Origin: Ilyonectria destructans
Taxonomy: Eukaryota > Ascomycota > Sordariomycetes > Hypocreales > Nectriaceae
DNA length: 64,000 nucleotides
Direction: 5' to 3'
Assembly: GCA_020740775.1 (NCBI GenBank)
Contig: JAHEWK010000002.1
Coordinates: 4,092,001 to 4,156,000, forward strand
This document shows, one piece after another, positions 20,908-33,270 of this stretch; position 1 is the stretch's first letter, and every line of letters begins with the position of its first letter. The notes beneath the pieces are model-generated. The model was given only the letters and a program-made list of their open reading frames with translations. It had not been told where the DNA came from and ran no database searches. The translations under genes were made by a program, and so were the position numbers.

Positions 20908-23055
20908 TCACATACTACCGGGAGGGTATGCGCTACCCGGAACCATACCACCTCCCTTAGAGCGAGCTCCGGGTAGTTGGAAGTCGGGGTTATCCAAAAT
21001 CATGTCTTGCCGTTGTTGCTGTTGGTTCACAGGTCGTCGAGCCGGGGGACCTTGCTGATACGGAACCGGCGGAGGGTTCGGACCCGGGTTCCAACGAGGG
21101 TTCACGCCACGTTGAGAAATGGAGGTAAACGTCGACTCAGCAGGGCTACGAGCGCCCTGGTTAACGTGAACATCCTCGTAGATGGGCTCGATTGGGGGTG
21201 GCACGTTGAGGTTGCCTGCGGAGCCGGGGGGCGTGTTAGAGGCGAACCGAGGGTCGACATCCTCGTAGTAAGCGCCACCAGTATTGGCCGGTGGAGGAGG
21301 AGACGTATGTCCTACAGGGAGCTCGGCCGGTCGGTTTAGAGCCAAAGGGGATGGGGCTCGAGGCGAGCTCCTCCCACTCTGGGTCCATCCTGCTCGGGGC
21401 GGCGCGTATTGCCTGCTTAGGTTAGAAATCGCTCTCACGAATCAAGGGCGAGGGGACGTACTCATCGTTACTATACCTGCTGCTTTCGGTCATGTAGGTA
21501 TCGTGGCGGTTAGGAGGCATCATGCCTTGCTGCAGACCAATCATGCCAGCCACATCCGAGTCACTTTCGCGGATGTAGTTATTGTCGCGTTGGCCAGCCG
21601 GGGCTGCATCCATCTCAATGGCCTGTCCTCCAAACGTAGCGGGTTCGCTGCCGGGCAATGGTGGCGGAGATTCAGCCCGGGGTAGACTCGACACGGTGGA
21701 AGGGGCGTGGTAAGCATTGTATCCGGCGTTGACATTCGGCATAGAAGGGTTAGTCGAGTTGTATCCGTTTGACGGCTCTGAGGGCTCGTAGGCCCCGTAT
21801 GCTTCGGCAGGAGATGGTCTCCGGTCGTACTGCATATTATATCCTGGAGGTGGACTACGACCGCCTCTCATCCCACCTGGGGGGCCGTACGCTCCCCTTG
21901 GCGGCGGTCCATATCCTCCACGACCTCCGCGAGGTCCATATCCACCTCGGTTCTGAGACCCATATCCTCGCCCTCGCATCGGCGGAGGCCCGTAGTTGTC
22001 TCTTCCATAGCCGCCTCGTCCGCCACGGTAAGCTCCTTGCGGGCCCATGTCTCTACCCCTCATGCGCTCAGTCGAAGGACCTCTTCGGACTCCGTATCCA
22101 TCCTGGGGGTCGTTGATGGGGTTTCCATACTGGTCCCGGGATCCTTGCCTCCGCGGGCTGTTGTTGAAAGCAGCAACCTCTCCGACGTTGGCGGCGTCGT
22201 TTACCGGGATCGGTGATCGGTTGGAAGTAGTACGGCGAGTCAAGGGGATGTTCTCGTCGCTGACCTGGTCATTCTTGGCCTGTTGGTCGTAGGTTACAAA
22301 ACCGGGGAGGTTATCTGTAGTTCCGTTGCCACCGCTCACAGACGGAACGGTAGGTTCTCTTGCAACTTCTTCGGCCGGCTTTGTCTGACCAGTTCTGTTG
22401 TAGTAGTTCTCGCCACTCATCTCGGCATTTTCAGCAATGCGTTTCTGACGGTCCTTCCGGCCGAGCAGGGTACGGCGCATGGCACAAGTAATCAGTCCAC
22501 TCAGAGCCACGAGAATAGTAGCAGCAAGGACAATGTAGGAGCCCCATGCCAAGTGAGGGACGAACAAGAGCACGTCGATCAAAAAGGCCAAGAGACAAAC
22601 CAGAAAGTCGATGAAAATGAAGATGAAGACGACAAGCAAGTATCTTGAAGAGTGTGCCGGGGCGTGCATGTGGCCGACAATAGCCATGATAAACAGGACG
22701 AGGGTCAGTAGAGCCGCGACTGGGTGCACAATCAAGATAGCTGATAGGGTAGTGCGAACCCCAGAGGGTAGGTCAAAGGACGAAGCATCAGCGAATAGAT
22801 CGCCTATACAAATGTCAGTAATGTCTTCGGGCGTCGAGCAATCCCTATCAGAGCAGAGTACGTACTAGTATCGTAACCAATCCCAACATTGCTGCAGCCT
22901 TTACCTGATTGACAGAATCCAAAAACCCCAAAAGTGACGCCGTTCAAGTCGCCAAGTGGGATGGCCTCTATGATGGGAACTGAAAGCACGGCGAGCAGGA
23001 GAAGCGCGAAGGCAATGCCCATCATCAGCGCCAGAGGCGTCGCTGGCCGCAACAT
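20908..23055 (-). CDS. palI: pH-response regulator PalI/Rim9
   Basis: Membrane protein of the ambient-pH (Pal/Rim) pathway that helps place the sensor PalH/Rim21 at the plasma membrane. Minus-strand exons 23055-22866, 22803-21462 and 21412-20908; introns GTACGT...TATAG and a 49-nt GTACGT...AGCAG, all in phase; product 678 aa. The N-terminal 170 residues are the SUR7/PalI domain: four hydrophobic segments, with GVFGFC and CSNVGIGYD in the first extracellular loop. The remainder is a long cytosolic tail of Gly/Arg/Pro/Tyr repeats (GRGGYG, YGPP), typical of filamentous-fungal PalI. Exon 3 restores the conserved YAPPRAGW block. Without that last splice the protein ends SPLIRESDF after 21422. A second donor 15 nt upstream (GTATAG) is also in phase. 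Confidence 0.9.
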
Positions 23056-23676
23056 TGCTGCGGTGCACTAGGTAGTTGCAAAGGGGGAACAGTGAGATGA
23101 CAGCCGACGTCGTCAAGACGCGGGGACAGGGAGTCGTAGGCCCGGCGAAGTGCTCGTCTCAGCAGGCGGGTTGTTCGAAGGAGTGGCACTTGTAAATCTC
23201 ATGGGTGAGGGTTGATGAGTCGTCGTCGGAGGCAGTAGCGGTTGTCGTTGCTAACATGAATGGCGTAGAGAGCTCGTCAAGTGGTGTAAATCAACCCATC
23301 AATCCATCAATCCTTCTCTCTGCGTAACGCCTTCCCTCTTTCTCGACGATGGTGGTGATTTGGCGGTGGGTTGGCGGTGGGCCAGCGGCGGGATATCGCA
23401 GTTGACGTCGTAGTGCAAGCCGCAGTCGCGGGCGACTAAGTCGAGCAATCGCACCAGGGCGATGAAGAGTTCGCAACGGGGCCAGCGCGCGATGTCGTCG
23501 AGACGGTCGTCGATGTCGTATGCGAGGTCGTCGTGGTCCTGCGTCGTCACTCTCAGGGCGCAATGAATGACGATGGCCGAGAAGAGTGCGTCGACACAGA
23601 GTACGGAGCACAGAAGGGTGGATGTGCGGGACAATGGGGGCCCGGGGGGAGACTTGGATGGGTGCAACGCCTGCAA

Positions 23677-23702
23677 CTTGGCTTTTGGTGGCTTAGCTTG
23701 GC
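23677..23702 (-). promoter_or_regulatory. Two PacC-type hexamers upstream of palI
   Basis: CTTGGC occurs at 23677-23682 and 23697-23702, reading GCCAAG on the minus strand, i.e. in the direction of palI. GCCARG is the established core of the PacC/Rim101 binding site. They lie about 620-650 bp upstream of the palI start, in a phase of 20 bp. A hexamer is short, so this is suggestive only. Confidence 0.3.
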
Positions 23703-26490
23703 TTTGGGGGCGCTGGGGGCGCTACTAGGCCAGGGACGGATGGTGGCACTACAAGAGTGTGGGCGCACAGAAAGTGGGAATCGTGGGTGACTGGGTGCCC
23801 ACTGTCCGCTGTTCGCTGTTGTGGCCCCGGACAGGGCTACCAGGCCCGCCCTGAAGCGGAGAATGCCCGCACTCCAGCCTGGAACGCTGGCGACACAGCG
23901 CCTGAGCAACCTCTGCTGGGTCTCGTCTCCACTGAACCAGGTACCTCGAGACTGGGAATGGGCGCCTCTTCAAACTCAGGGCTCCATGGGTCCATGGGCT
24001 GCTGCGCAACACAGCTCCGCCAGAGAACTCTGTCGGTGCACTGTGCTGCCGTGTGCTATGTACGGGATGGATGCGTCTGCGTCTGCGTGCGCTTTGGCAA
24101 GGTCCCTCCCTTCTCAACCGAGAACGCTCCTATCGCTTCCTGGTCACAACGGATGCATCTCAGGCCAGAAGCTCCATTCAGGCACCTTATCCAACGCCCG
24201 CGACGAGGGGCCAGTGACGTCCCAGTGGCCGAGTGGGTCTCTACAGGGCTGGTCCCCTGTCTTAGAACTGGCCTGTTATGGAAGGTAAAGCGGAGCGATG
24301 GCCAACGCCAGCTCTAGACCAGGGCCCTGCAAACGATAATACCCAGGTCCCAGAGCTCGATGGCCACCAATCGCGCATGGCGTGGGCGTCATCCGTCGTA
24401 CGAACAGGCTCTCTTGCGTCTTGGTCTACATGCTACATCGCAACGTTTTCGTCTAATTCCCCCGTCTAATGCCCCCGCTGCTGCTCTGCAGTAGCTGTCC
24501 AGGGATCGCAACTGGAAGCTCATCAACCCAGCATCGCGTGGGAATCCAAATGACAGCACCCATCCACTGTCGTCTTCATCTCGACCATTGGTCTGTCCGA
24601 GACGTCGACAGACAATACAGACAGCCAATGAACACACCACCACGGATACAGTACGAAAAAATAGTTCGGTTTAAAACAAAAGCTCGGGGCCCTCAGATGC
24701 TCGCAGGGACGTGCCAGATGCTCTGCTCCGCAATCGCTATCATGTTCAGTCTGACGGAAATTGGCTCTCCCAGTTGGATGTCGTTTTTGGCCGCCAACAC
24801 AGACGCGCACGCGCACGCGGCCAACATACTAACAGACCCGACCTTATCACGAGCCAAGCCTGGCCTCGTCTAGAGCCGTCATCATCATACTCCGTAATTA
24901 CGGCATTTTACGAGGCTCGCCCGATTGTCGAGGCACCTGGAGCTCAGGCGAGCAAGTCTCCCCGCAAGCCAAGTCTCTAGTGGAGGCGTGTTTAACCTCA
25001 ACGAACAGCCAAGGTGGGCGATGCCACGATGTAGTACAAATATACTATGTACTTCCTATGCACCCGCAGCTGCATCTGCAGACCACATCATGGTGCATCT
25101 GCTCCTCAATACACAAGTCGCTCCAGGACGGTTCACTGCCTCCCAGTCTCCTTCGGTTTCGCTCTTGTCGGCCGAACCCAAGCGACCCAATCTAGTGGTG
25201 GAGCAAGGAACCCTACCAGGTTCAAGTCCGGGATGTGCATCAATCTGTGACGGGCCGATGTTCCTAGGTGGGCGTCCTCCGCCAATGCCACGCACCACGC
25301 GCATTTTGCTAGCGACTCGATTACCGCCAGGTTGAGACAGGCATCTGCCGGCTTGGGCTTGCATGAAGATCCAAGAAAAAGCACGTTTGGACTTCTAACG
25401 TGGCTGTGCCCTGTGGCGATCCTCAGTTTCATGTCTGTCGGTCTTGACGCCTGACAGCGAGACGAACCGAGTGCTAAGTAGATAGGCCACTAGGGTGCAT
25501 GCATTTAATCATGGGATGGACGCTCCTCCATCTGGAAATGAGCACTGCAAACCCTGGTATTTGACAGGCTCGATATTAACGCGTCGGATCATGTCGCTGC
25601 GCTGCCGGTTGGTACGGCGCAGCACAGCAAACTTGCGTGAAAGGTGACCCCCACTGCACGAACCACGAGCCACAAAGGAATCACATCACGACACTGGTTC
25701 ATGTTGTGATTACTTCCACTTCCCGCAGTATGCAGAAGAATAGATACGGGGTACTTTGGCTAATATATTAATAAGATGTCACCGCGTGCCGGTGTTACAT
25801 TAAATATCGTCATACCCACCATCACAGTCAAGCTAAAACCTACCCACCAAGATACAGACTGGTGTGCGCCTTGGTGTCTGGATTAACATAGACGATGAAT
25901 GCCAACTTTAATTCAGATCCCGAATTAATAACCACCTCATTACGCTACTGGTCCTAACTCTGCCAATGTAGATCCCGATGCTTTAATATCTGCCTTGCAG
26001 CTCCAGCATTTCGTCCATTTCAGCAAGTTACATACCCAACCGCGCAGGCCAGATTGAAAGTTAGTGGGGCACTTTAATGTGCGTCAACACATAAGTCTTT
26101 TTGGTTCAAGCTTTCTTCAATATTGTCGCATAAAATATCCCTAAAACCCCTTGTGTGGCTCACACAAATACGGCTGTGAAACCCTAATTGCACACAGTCA
26201 ACACACCCAGTGCGAGGAGATAGGGTTGGTTTATCGTCACAGTCCGTGGTTGCAGTCGTAATAATTATGGTTGCTATCGAAGTAAACCTTGCATGTCGTA
26301 TTAAAAATGCCGGCTCTGTGGACACAAAATGCCGTAGTCGGTGTCGGGTGAGCTACTCCCAAGGAGTCGCCGAGGAGCATGTTCCGTCCCGACTTCGGCG
26401 CCCGGATGAAGGCATTGCCGGGGCACGAGAATCCGAGAGCCGTCGAGATGGCAGCATTTGAGGTTTGAATTTGTGGCAAAGCTAGTTGGA

Positions 26491-26552
26491 GTTGCGACGG
26501 TAGAGTTGCGGCGGTAGAGTTGCGGCGGTAGAGTTGCGGCGGTAGAGTTGAA
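26491..26552 (+). repeat. 14-bp tandem repeat upstream of fumarase gene
   Basis: Four tandem units of GTTGCGGCGGTAGA (first unit reads GTTGCGACGGTAGA) at 26491-26546, then a partial unit. Period is exactly 14 bp. It lies about 450-500 bp upstream of the fumarase start, so it may be a promoter element or a neutral minisatellite. Confidence 0.85.
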
Positions 26553-26992
26553 GGGAATAAACCCTGTCATCCTAGAGCAATGCTCTCTTCCATTAATCGG
26601 CTTCACCGTGATGGCCGTGGCTCAGGTTCCTCGACGGTCGGGTTGTATCGGAGACACGCCCACTACCGGCCATCTCAACGTTGAACCCGTTCCGTTACCC
26701 CGTCGGAAAGCCGAAAAATAACCGGAAGGCGCGGATACCTCGCTATGTCTTTTTTTTTGCCCTAGCTGGGCGGTAGGTCTGAAGCGTCTCTCAGGGTCTT
26801 TGCGCCGTTTTAAATAATTCGCAGCGGCCCAGCAAAAGGAGCAGGTCGATTGTTCCCTCGAATCTATTCCGCCGACCTCTGTCCCTGACCCAATTGGACA
26901 TCCCCGGAATCCTCGTCACTTTCGGTCTTGGTCCATTTCGCCCTTCTCTCCGTGTTTTTGCGCGAAACCACAATCCCGTAACTCAGCCCATC

Positions 26993-28350
26993 ATGCTCCG
27001 ATCCGTCGCGGGACGTGCTGCGACCTCGGGCCTTGTGAAGGCGGCGCTGCCTCGGGCGGCCACCAGAGCTTCGGCCCTCACATGCCAGGCGGCTTCCCCG
27101 CAGCAGCTACGACTCCAAGCCTCCGGCGGCCTGCGACTTGCCAGAGCCATCCACAGCACATCCTTCAGAATGTCCGCCACACGAACCGAGAGCGATGCCT
27201 TTGGCGAGGTCCAGGTCGCCGCCGACCGCTACTGGGGCGCCCAGACCGAGCGATCCCTCGAGAACTTCAAGATCAACCAGCCGCAGGACCGCATGCCCCC
27301 GCCCATCGTCAAGGCTTTTGGTATCCTCAAGGGCGCCGCTGCTACGGTAAACATTCGATATGGCCTCGGTACGTACATGGTCGTCCCGCCGCCTTTGTTG
27401 CCGTCCTTGAACTTCTCTTGCTCTGTTGCAGTTGCGAACAGCGAGTTGACAGACCGGGAGTGGCTCCGGCCCGGCCCGGTCCACAAACATGAAGCCAGCG
27501 CAACTGCCTCACGATGCAATCAAGAAGTCTACGGAAATGAAATACATCAGAACTGACTCTCGAATCCAATGCAGACCCCAAGATTGGCGCTGCTATCCAG
27601 GAGGCTGCCAAGGAGGTCGCCGACGGCAAGCTCCTCGACCACTTCCCCCTCGTCGTGTGGCAGACTGGCTCTGGCACCCAGTCCAACATGAACGCCAACG
27701 AGGTTATCTCTAACCGCGCCATTGAGATCCTCGGCGGCACCATGGGCTCCAAGAAGCCAGTCCACCCCAACGACCACGTCAACCGCAGCGCCTCGTCCAA
27801 CGACACCTTCCCCACCGTCATGCACATCGCTGCCGTCCTCGACATCGAGAGCGAGCTCCTCCCCTCGCTGCGCTCGCTCCGCACCGCCCTCCAGGCCAAG
27901 GTCGACGACTTCGAGGCCAAGAAGATCATCAAAATCGGCCGCACCCATCTCCAGGACGCCACCCCCCTCACCCTCGCTCAGGAGTTCTCCGGCTACGTCG
28001 CCCAGCTCGACTTCAGCATCAAGCGCGTTGAGAGCTCCCTGCCCGACCTACGCCTGCTCGCCCAGGGCGGCACCGCTGTCGGTACCGGTATCAACACCTT
28101 CGAGGGTTTCGCCGAGGCTATTGCCGAGGAGGTCACCAAGATGACCGGCACCGAGTTCAAGACTGCCCCCAACAAGTTCGAGGCCCTCGCCGCCCACGAC
28201 GCCATCGTCCAAGCCCACGGCTCCCTTAACACCCTCGCTACCTCTCTTTCCAAGATCGCTCAGGATATCCGCTACCTTGGCAGCGGTCCCCGCTGCGGCC
28301 TCGGTGAGCTCAGCCTACCTGAGAACGAGCCCGGTTCCAGTATTATGCCT

Positions 28351-28382
<32 letters not shown>

Positions 28383-28855
28383 CACTATGGTCTGCGCCCA
28401 GGTTATGGGTAATAATGTCGCCACCACTATTGGCGGCATGAACGGCCAGTTCGAGCTTAACGTCTACAAGCCCCTCATCATCCGCAACCTTCTCCACAGC
28501 TCCCGCCTGCTCACTGACGGTATGGCCTCATTTGAGAAGAACCTGGTTGTCGGCCTCCAGGCGAACGAGGATAAGATTGCCAGCATCATGAAGGAGTCGT
28601 AAGTACCCTTGGCCCTAAGACAAACTTATCATGACAGGTTCACATTTGCTAACAAGATTCTTTAGCCTCATGCTGGTCACCTGCCTCAACCCCAAGATCG
28701 GCTACGATATGGCTAGCAAGGTCGCCAAGAACGCTCACAAGAAGGGTCTGACACTCAAGGAGAGCGCCCTCGAGCTTGACGCTCTAACCGAGGAGGAGTT
28801 TGACACCCTCGTCAAGCCCGAGCTGATGGTCGGCCCCTCTCCCTACAAGGGTTAA
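26993..28855 (+). CDS. fum1: Fumarate hydratase, class II, mitochondrial
   Basis: Interconverts fumarate and malate in the TCA cycle. Exons 26993-27368, 27575-28598 and 28666-28855; introns GTACGT...TGCAG (206 nt) and GTAAGT...TTTAG, in phase; product 529 aa. Residues 1-59 are an Arg/Ala/Ser-rich presequence with RAIHSTSF, like a matrix-protease site. The catalytic core has [15 protein letters not shown] and the family signature [11 protein letters not shown] (about residue 377), and the tail [11 protein letters not shown] is usual for class II. A second ATG at 27170, right after the presequence, starts [14 protein letters not shown], which is where the mature and cytosolic enzyme of other fungi begins. 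This would allow both a mitochondrial and a cytosolic form from one gene. Confidence 0.95.
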
Positions 28856-30057
28856 GATAACCTGCTAAATCTAGACGGATGCGAGCTCTCGAGAGGGCCG
28901 GTCAGTCCTGTATCAATTAGTCCATAAAATGCCCTCTGCTAGATAATCGAGCCGACCATGGCAAACTCCATTTGGCTTGCTTGCGCGGTCTGGGAAAGCG
29001 AAACTAGATACCTACTCAAACAAATCAAAAAGAACATTGATCAACTTCTCGTCCTTCACCTTCACCGTATTGCTATTGTATGCCGTCACTCACCATCACC
29101 CTCGTCGGACATGGCATCATATTTCCGACGACTCCTCCGTGCATTCGTCAAGTCCGCGCGATTAGGAACCAGTAACCATTTATCCTTACTGCACTTATCC
29201 GGCACCTGACTTGTGCTCATCTCGATTAACCCCCACGGTTCTGCACTCGGAAGTTATGTCGTACAAGTTCGAGTAGCATTGACCGTACGCGCGAAAAGGC
29301 TTTATTAAATTCGAAGTTTGGACGGGGAATCCCCAGCAAACATCACGGAGGTGGCTATTCGCATTCTTATCCAGTGTCTTCCACAAGTGTGTGGGCATCT
29401 AATTATCATGACTTACCCTGGAGCACTACGATGACGCAAAGGATGATCACAGCCGGGCATGCATTGGTTTAGATGGTCTTCTCTAGATTGATGGTACGGT
29501 ATTAGACGACATATTGGGCATCGGTAACCCCACGTTTTCTGTGTCTTATCCGCAACTGCATTGCTTACAACTCTTCGGTCTCTTATGTCATATTCCGCAA
29601 CGACGAAACACGATACGAGAATTAAGAGCCCATGAGAGACTACGTCACAACCAGACAGGGATAAGCAAACACAGAGTACAATGACTCCCGAGTACAATGC
29701 TTCGAACGCGCAAATTATCTCAACATTGGCACAAATCCCTCTTCAAATTCATCCTCCGGGTCTCGCGGATAGTTGCTTATCTCCGCCTACGGAGTCGGGG
29801 ATCGGCGTGATTCTGGTCCGTAGCACCGCCCGAAATGGTCGCGTGCCGCCAGTCAATTCTCCGACCGAGCCCGGCGATAAGGTGCTCCGGGCTTTTTTTT
29901 CTCGGACGTCATTGCCTCCCAAATCCCACCAGCTGCAGGACTCCTTTCCCTTCACACAATTCCTTATTTTTCTCGACTTGATTGAATTCCCTCGCAGCGA
30001 ACCACACTCATGACCCTCGATCGACGACGACTCTCCTGCTCCTGACCGACGACAGCC
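28856..30057. other. Intergenic, fumarase 3' to mcp2-like 5'
   Basis: About 1.2 kb without a recognised gene. Composition is near balanced in the first part and becomes C/T-rich just before the next start codon. Confidence 0.45.
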
Positions 30058-32090
30058 ATGTTGCGTCAAGGCTTGCTGGGCGCCTCCAAGGCGACCCGCG
30101 GCCCGGCGCTCCGTCTCCGACCCGCCTTCCCGTCCGCTCCCCCGCGCCGCCATATGCAGTCCGGCGGTCCCTACAAACCGATGCGGCCCCCGTCGCCTGC
30201 CGAGCTCGGTGCTCCGAAGGCAGCCAAGGAATATCGGAGCGGCCGGCGGTGGGGTCGGCGCCTGGTGACCATTTCCGTGGTGGGCGGTGTCGTCTACCTT
30301 GCTGATAGGCAGGTCTACGCCGGCGGCTTCATGCGGTCGCTGCGCACCTTCGGCACCGGCTTGCTTGTCGCCCTGGACTACAAGCTCAACTTCAGACCGG
30401 AGCCGCTCACGGGAGGCTCCGTCCAGGATCTCCACATGCGCAATGCCGAGCGGCTATTCCACCTGCTGCGGGCCAATGGTGGCCTATATCTCAAGATCGG
30501 ACAGGCCATTGCTATGCAAAGCGCTGTGCTGCCGCCCGAGTTTCAAAAGATGTTTGGGCGCATGTTCGATGATGCGCCGCAGGATGACTGGAAGGACGTC
30601 GAGGCCGTAATCCGCCAGGACTTTGGTGGCAAGACGGTCGAAGAGGTGTTTGGTGTCAGCTTCACCGGCAAGGAGGGCATGGGATTGATGGAGAAGCAGG
30701 CTCGGGCGAGTGCAAGTGTGGCACAAGTCCATTGGGCGAGGTTACCAGACGGTCGAGAGGTGGCAGTCAAGATCCAGAAGCGGGAGATCCAGAAGCAGAT
30801 CTCGTGGGATTTGTGGGCGTTCAAGTGAGTCGGACCTCTCTGTATCCATAACACCCCAACACTGACATACGGGACAGAACAGTGACATGGATCTACTCAA
30901 GATGGTTCGACCTACCGCTGTACACACTAGTACCCTTCATCACGGAGCGTCTAGAGCTGGAGACTGACTTCCTCAACGAGGCCAAGAACTCGGAGACGAT
31001 GCGGGACCTCGTCAATGGCGAGAAGAGCCTCAAGGGACGCGTCTACATACCTACCGTGTATCCCGAGTTCACTACGAAGCGAGTCTTAGTGACGGAGTGG
31101 ATCGAGGGTGTGCGACTCTGGGATAAGAAGACAATGACCGCTAGGTGGTTCGGCGGCCACGGCAATGGCTCACCCGGTGCCGGAAGCCCCTTGCCCCCAA
31201 TTGACATGGCCAAGGCCCGACGAGAGCTCCGGACGAGACCGTACCAAGAGAAGCTCAAGCCGGAGCGTCAGGAGTGGCGGGGTCGGCGCGGGCGCGGCGG
31301 CCTCGGCCTGTCGACTAACGAGGTCATGACGACCATGATCGATCTATTCTCGGCGCAGATCTTCAAGTGGGGAGTCGTCCACTGCGACCCCCACCCTGGG
31401 AACATCTTCATCCGGCGGTTGCCAAACGGCCGCTCGGAGCTGGTGCTCATCGACCACGGCCTGTACGTGTACATGTCACAGAAGTTCCGACACGAGTACG
31501 GCACGTTCTGGAAGGCGCTCATGACGTTCGACAACAAGACCATCACACGGGTGACGGAGGAGTGGGGCATTAAGGCGGCGGACCTGTTCGCGAGCGCGAC
31601 CCTAATGCGCCCGTACGAGGGCGGCGACTCATCGACGCGGGACAAGTTCATGCAGGAGCTCGAGGGCGCGACGCCGGCGGAGCGACACTACGCGATGCAG
31701 CAGCGGATGAAGCAGGGGATCCGCGAGATCCTGACGGACGAGGAGAAGTGGCCCAAGGAGCTCATCTTCATCGGGCGCAACATGCGCATCGTCCAGGGCA
31801 ACAACCAGTACTTGGGGTCGCCTGTGAACCGCATCAAGAAGATGGGCGAGTGGGCGAGCCGCAGCCTGTTCGAGGACCCGAATGTGCCGTGGAGGCTGCG
31901 ACTGCAGAACCGCTGGCGCCACGTCCTGTTCAAGGCTGTCATGACCGTGACGGACATTGCCTTTTACATCTTCAAGCTGCGGCAGTGGCTGGGCGTTGGC
32001 GGCGGCATGGAGGACGAGATGGAGAAGCGCATGAAGGATGTTGCGCAGGACTTTGGCATTGAGTTGCAGCACGAGGTGTTTGAGGGATGA
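30058..32090 (+). CDS. ABC1/UbiB atypical kinase, Mcp2-like, mitochondrial
   Basis: Member of the ABC1/ADCK/UbiB family of atypical kinases; the fungal Mcp2 branch is linked to mitochondrial lipid and coenzyme Q homeostasis. Exons 30058-30824 and 30878-32090 with a 53-nt intron (GTGAGT...GACAG), in phase; product 659 aa. The N-terminus is Arg-rich without acidic residues (presequence), followed by a short hydrophobic segment (LVTISVVGGVVYLA, about 65-80). Family hallmarks are present: KxGQ motif LKIGQ (about 146-149), Ala/Ser-rich loop ASASVAQVH, VAVKIQK with the binding lysine (about 238), catalytic CDPHPGN (about 425) and IDHG in place of DFG. The DHG and KxGQ features separate it from ordinary protein kinases. 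The branch assignment is by overall resemblance. Confidence 0.9.
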
Positions 32091-33254
32091 GACGATATCC
32101 CACTCTCTGGCTTCGAGTGAAGCCGTCCAAAGGGAATCCTCTTTGAGTGTATAATGTAGATCCAACCGCTCCACTACACGGAAAATGGGCCTTGTACAAG
32201 TTACATAGACGATGGGCTGGGTATTCTGATCTTGTTTGGCAACGGCGTCAGGAGCTGAGGCATAGAGCCGCATGAGCGATAGTAAACAACACCACACTGA
32301 TTATGACCACTCAACCAAGGTTCCTGGCGCAACCGTGATACGATGAAGTTCCCACTGTGGGCGACAAGAAACCTAAAACGGACTGCGTGGCACATGCTTG
32401 ATGGAGCTGAAGTGAACCCTAGTCTTCACATGGTGATTCTATTTCTGGCAGCGATCGTGTGGGTTTCACGAGGGAGGACAAATTTATGCTGCACCACCCT
32501 GAAACACGAGGGGGTGCGTACATTGTACATTGTACAGACGGGACGGAGCATGTATTGTGTCAAGTAGAGTTGCACGAGATGGAAGCGCGCTGAAAGGGCG
32601 GGTAGGCCGGAGTTCGTACGAATACGGCCGAAACGGGGTTGTGAGGCCAAATCATGACGCAAGCATGGCAACAGGAAAAGCACAAATCAACAAATCAAGC
32701 AGGTCACTTGGCAATGGACACGCCTCATGCGATGAATGGAGGAGGGAATGATGCCGATCTTTGTGGGTTGGTCGTCGTTTCGTTTCACCTCCAGATCCAA
32801 CGTCCCGCCTCAGTGGCCACGGCAGGGTTCGCCTCAGTTCCGTTATGAGCCATAGAACCAACCAGGCGGACTTCGCGTACGGGCGGGACGGAGAGAGACA
32901 GCGCCAAGCGGAAGCGGGGGTTGATTAAGTTGATTGCCAGGCTTCATGTCGAGGCAGTCAGTCAAGCGGGTCAAGGGCCGTCACGCCCGTGGCCCGACGA
33001 CCGTTTCACTCCAGCGGCGTCATTTGCAAGCGCGCGCGCGGATGAAATGGCCGTTGAAACGGGGATGAGCTATAACCGGGGCCGGGGAGGGCGGAGGAAG
33101 AGGATTGTCAACGGGTAAGCAGGGGAACCAACCTGCAATTTCAATTTCATCCGCCGAATTCCATAGGAGGAGCCCGTAATGTCGCATGGGACGAGGGGGA
33201 GAATGGGTTGAGTTCAATGAGTTGGCGATGCTTGTCTGTAGCGGCGTAGTTGGG

Positions 33255-33270
33255 CCATGTACGTACATGG
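33255..33270. repeat. 16-bp perfect palindrome CCATGTACGTACATGG
   Basis: Perfect self-complementary sequence in intergenic DNA. Palindromes of this kind can be dimeric transcription-factor sites, but nothing nearby supports a specific factor. Confidence 0.8.

Larger units (their letters stand above)
23056..26992. other. 3.9 kb intergenic region between divergent palI and fumarase genes
   Basis: No convincing gene. The left half is GC-rich, with overlapping chance frames near 23757-24317. The part from about 25480 to 26330 is clearly AT-richer. Elements listed separately: two PacC-type hexamers near 23677-23702 and a 14-bp tandem array at 26491-26546. Confidence 0.5.

Noticed and set aside
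23757..24317. 186-codon ORF with overlapping alternatives
   Set aside because: Two overlapping frames of similar length in the same strand and no protein-like segments.
25219..25234. tRNA B-box-like word ggttcaagtccggg
   Set aside because: The T-stem has a mismatch, the 5' side has no A box at the right distance, and the acceptor ends do not pair.
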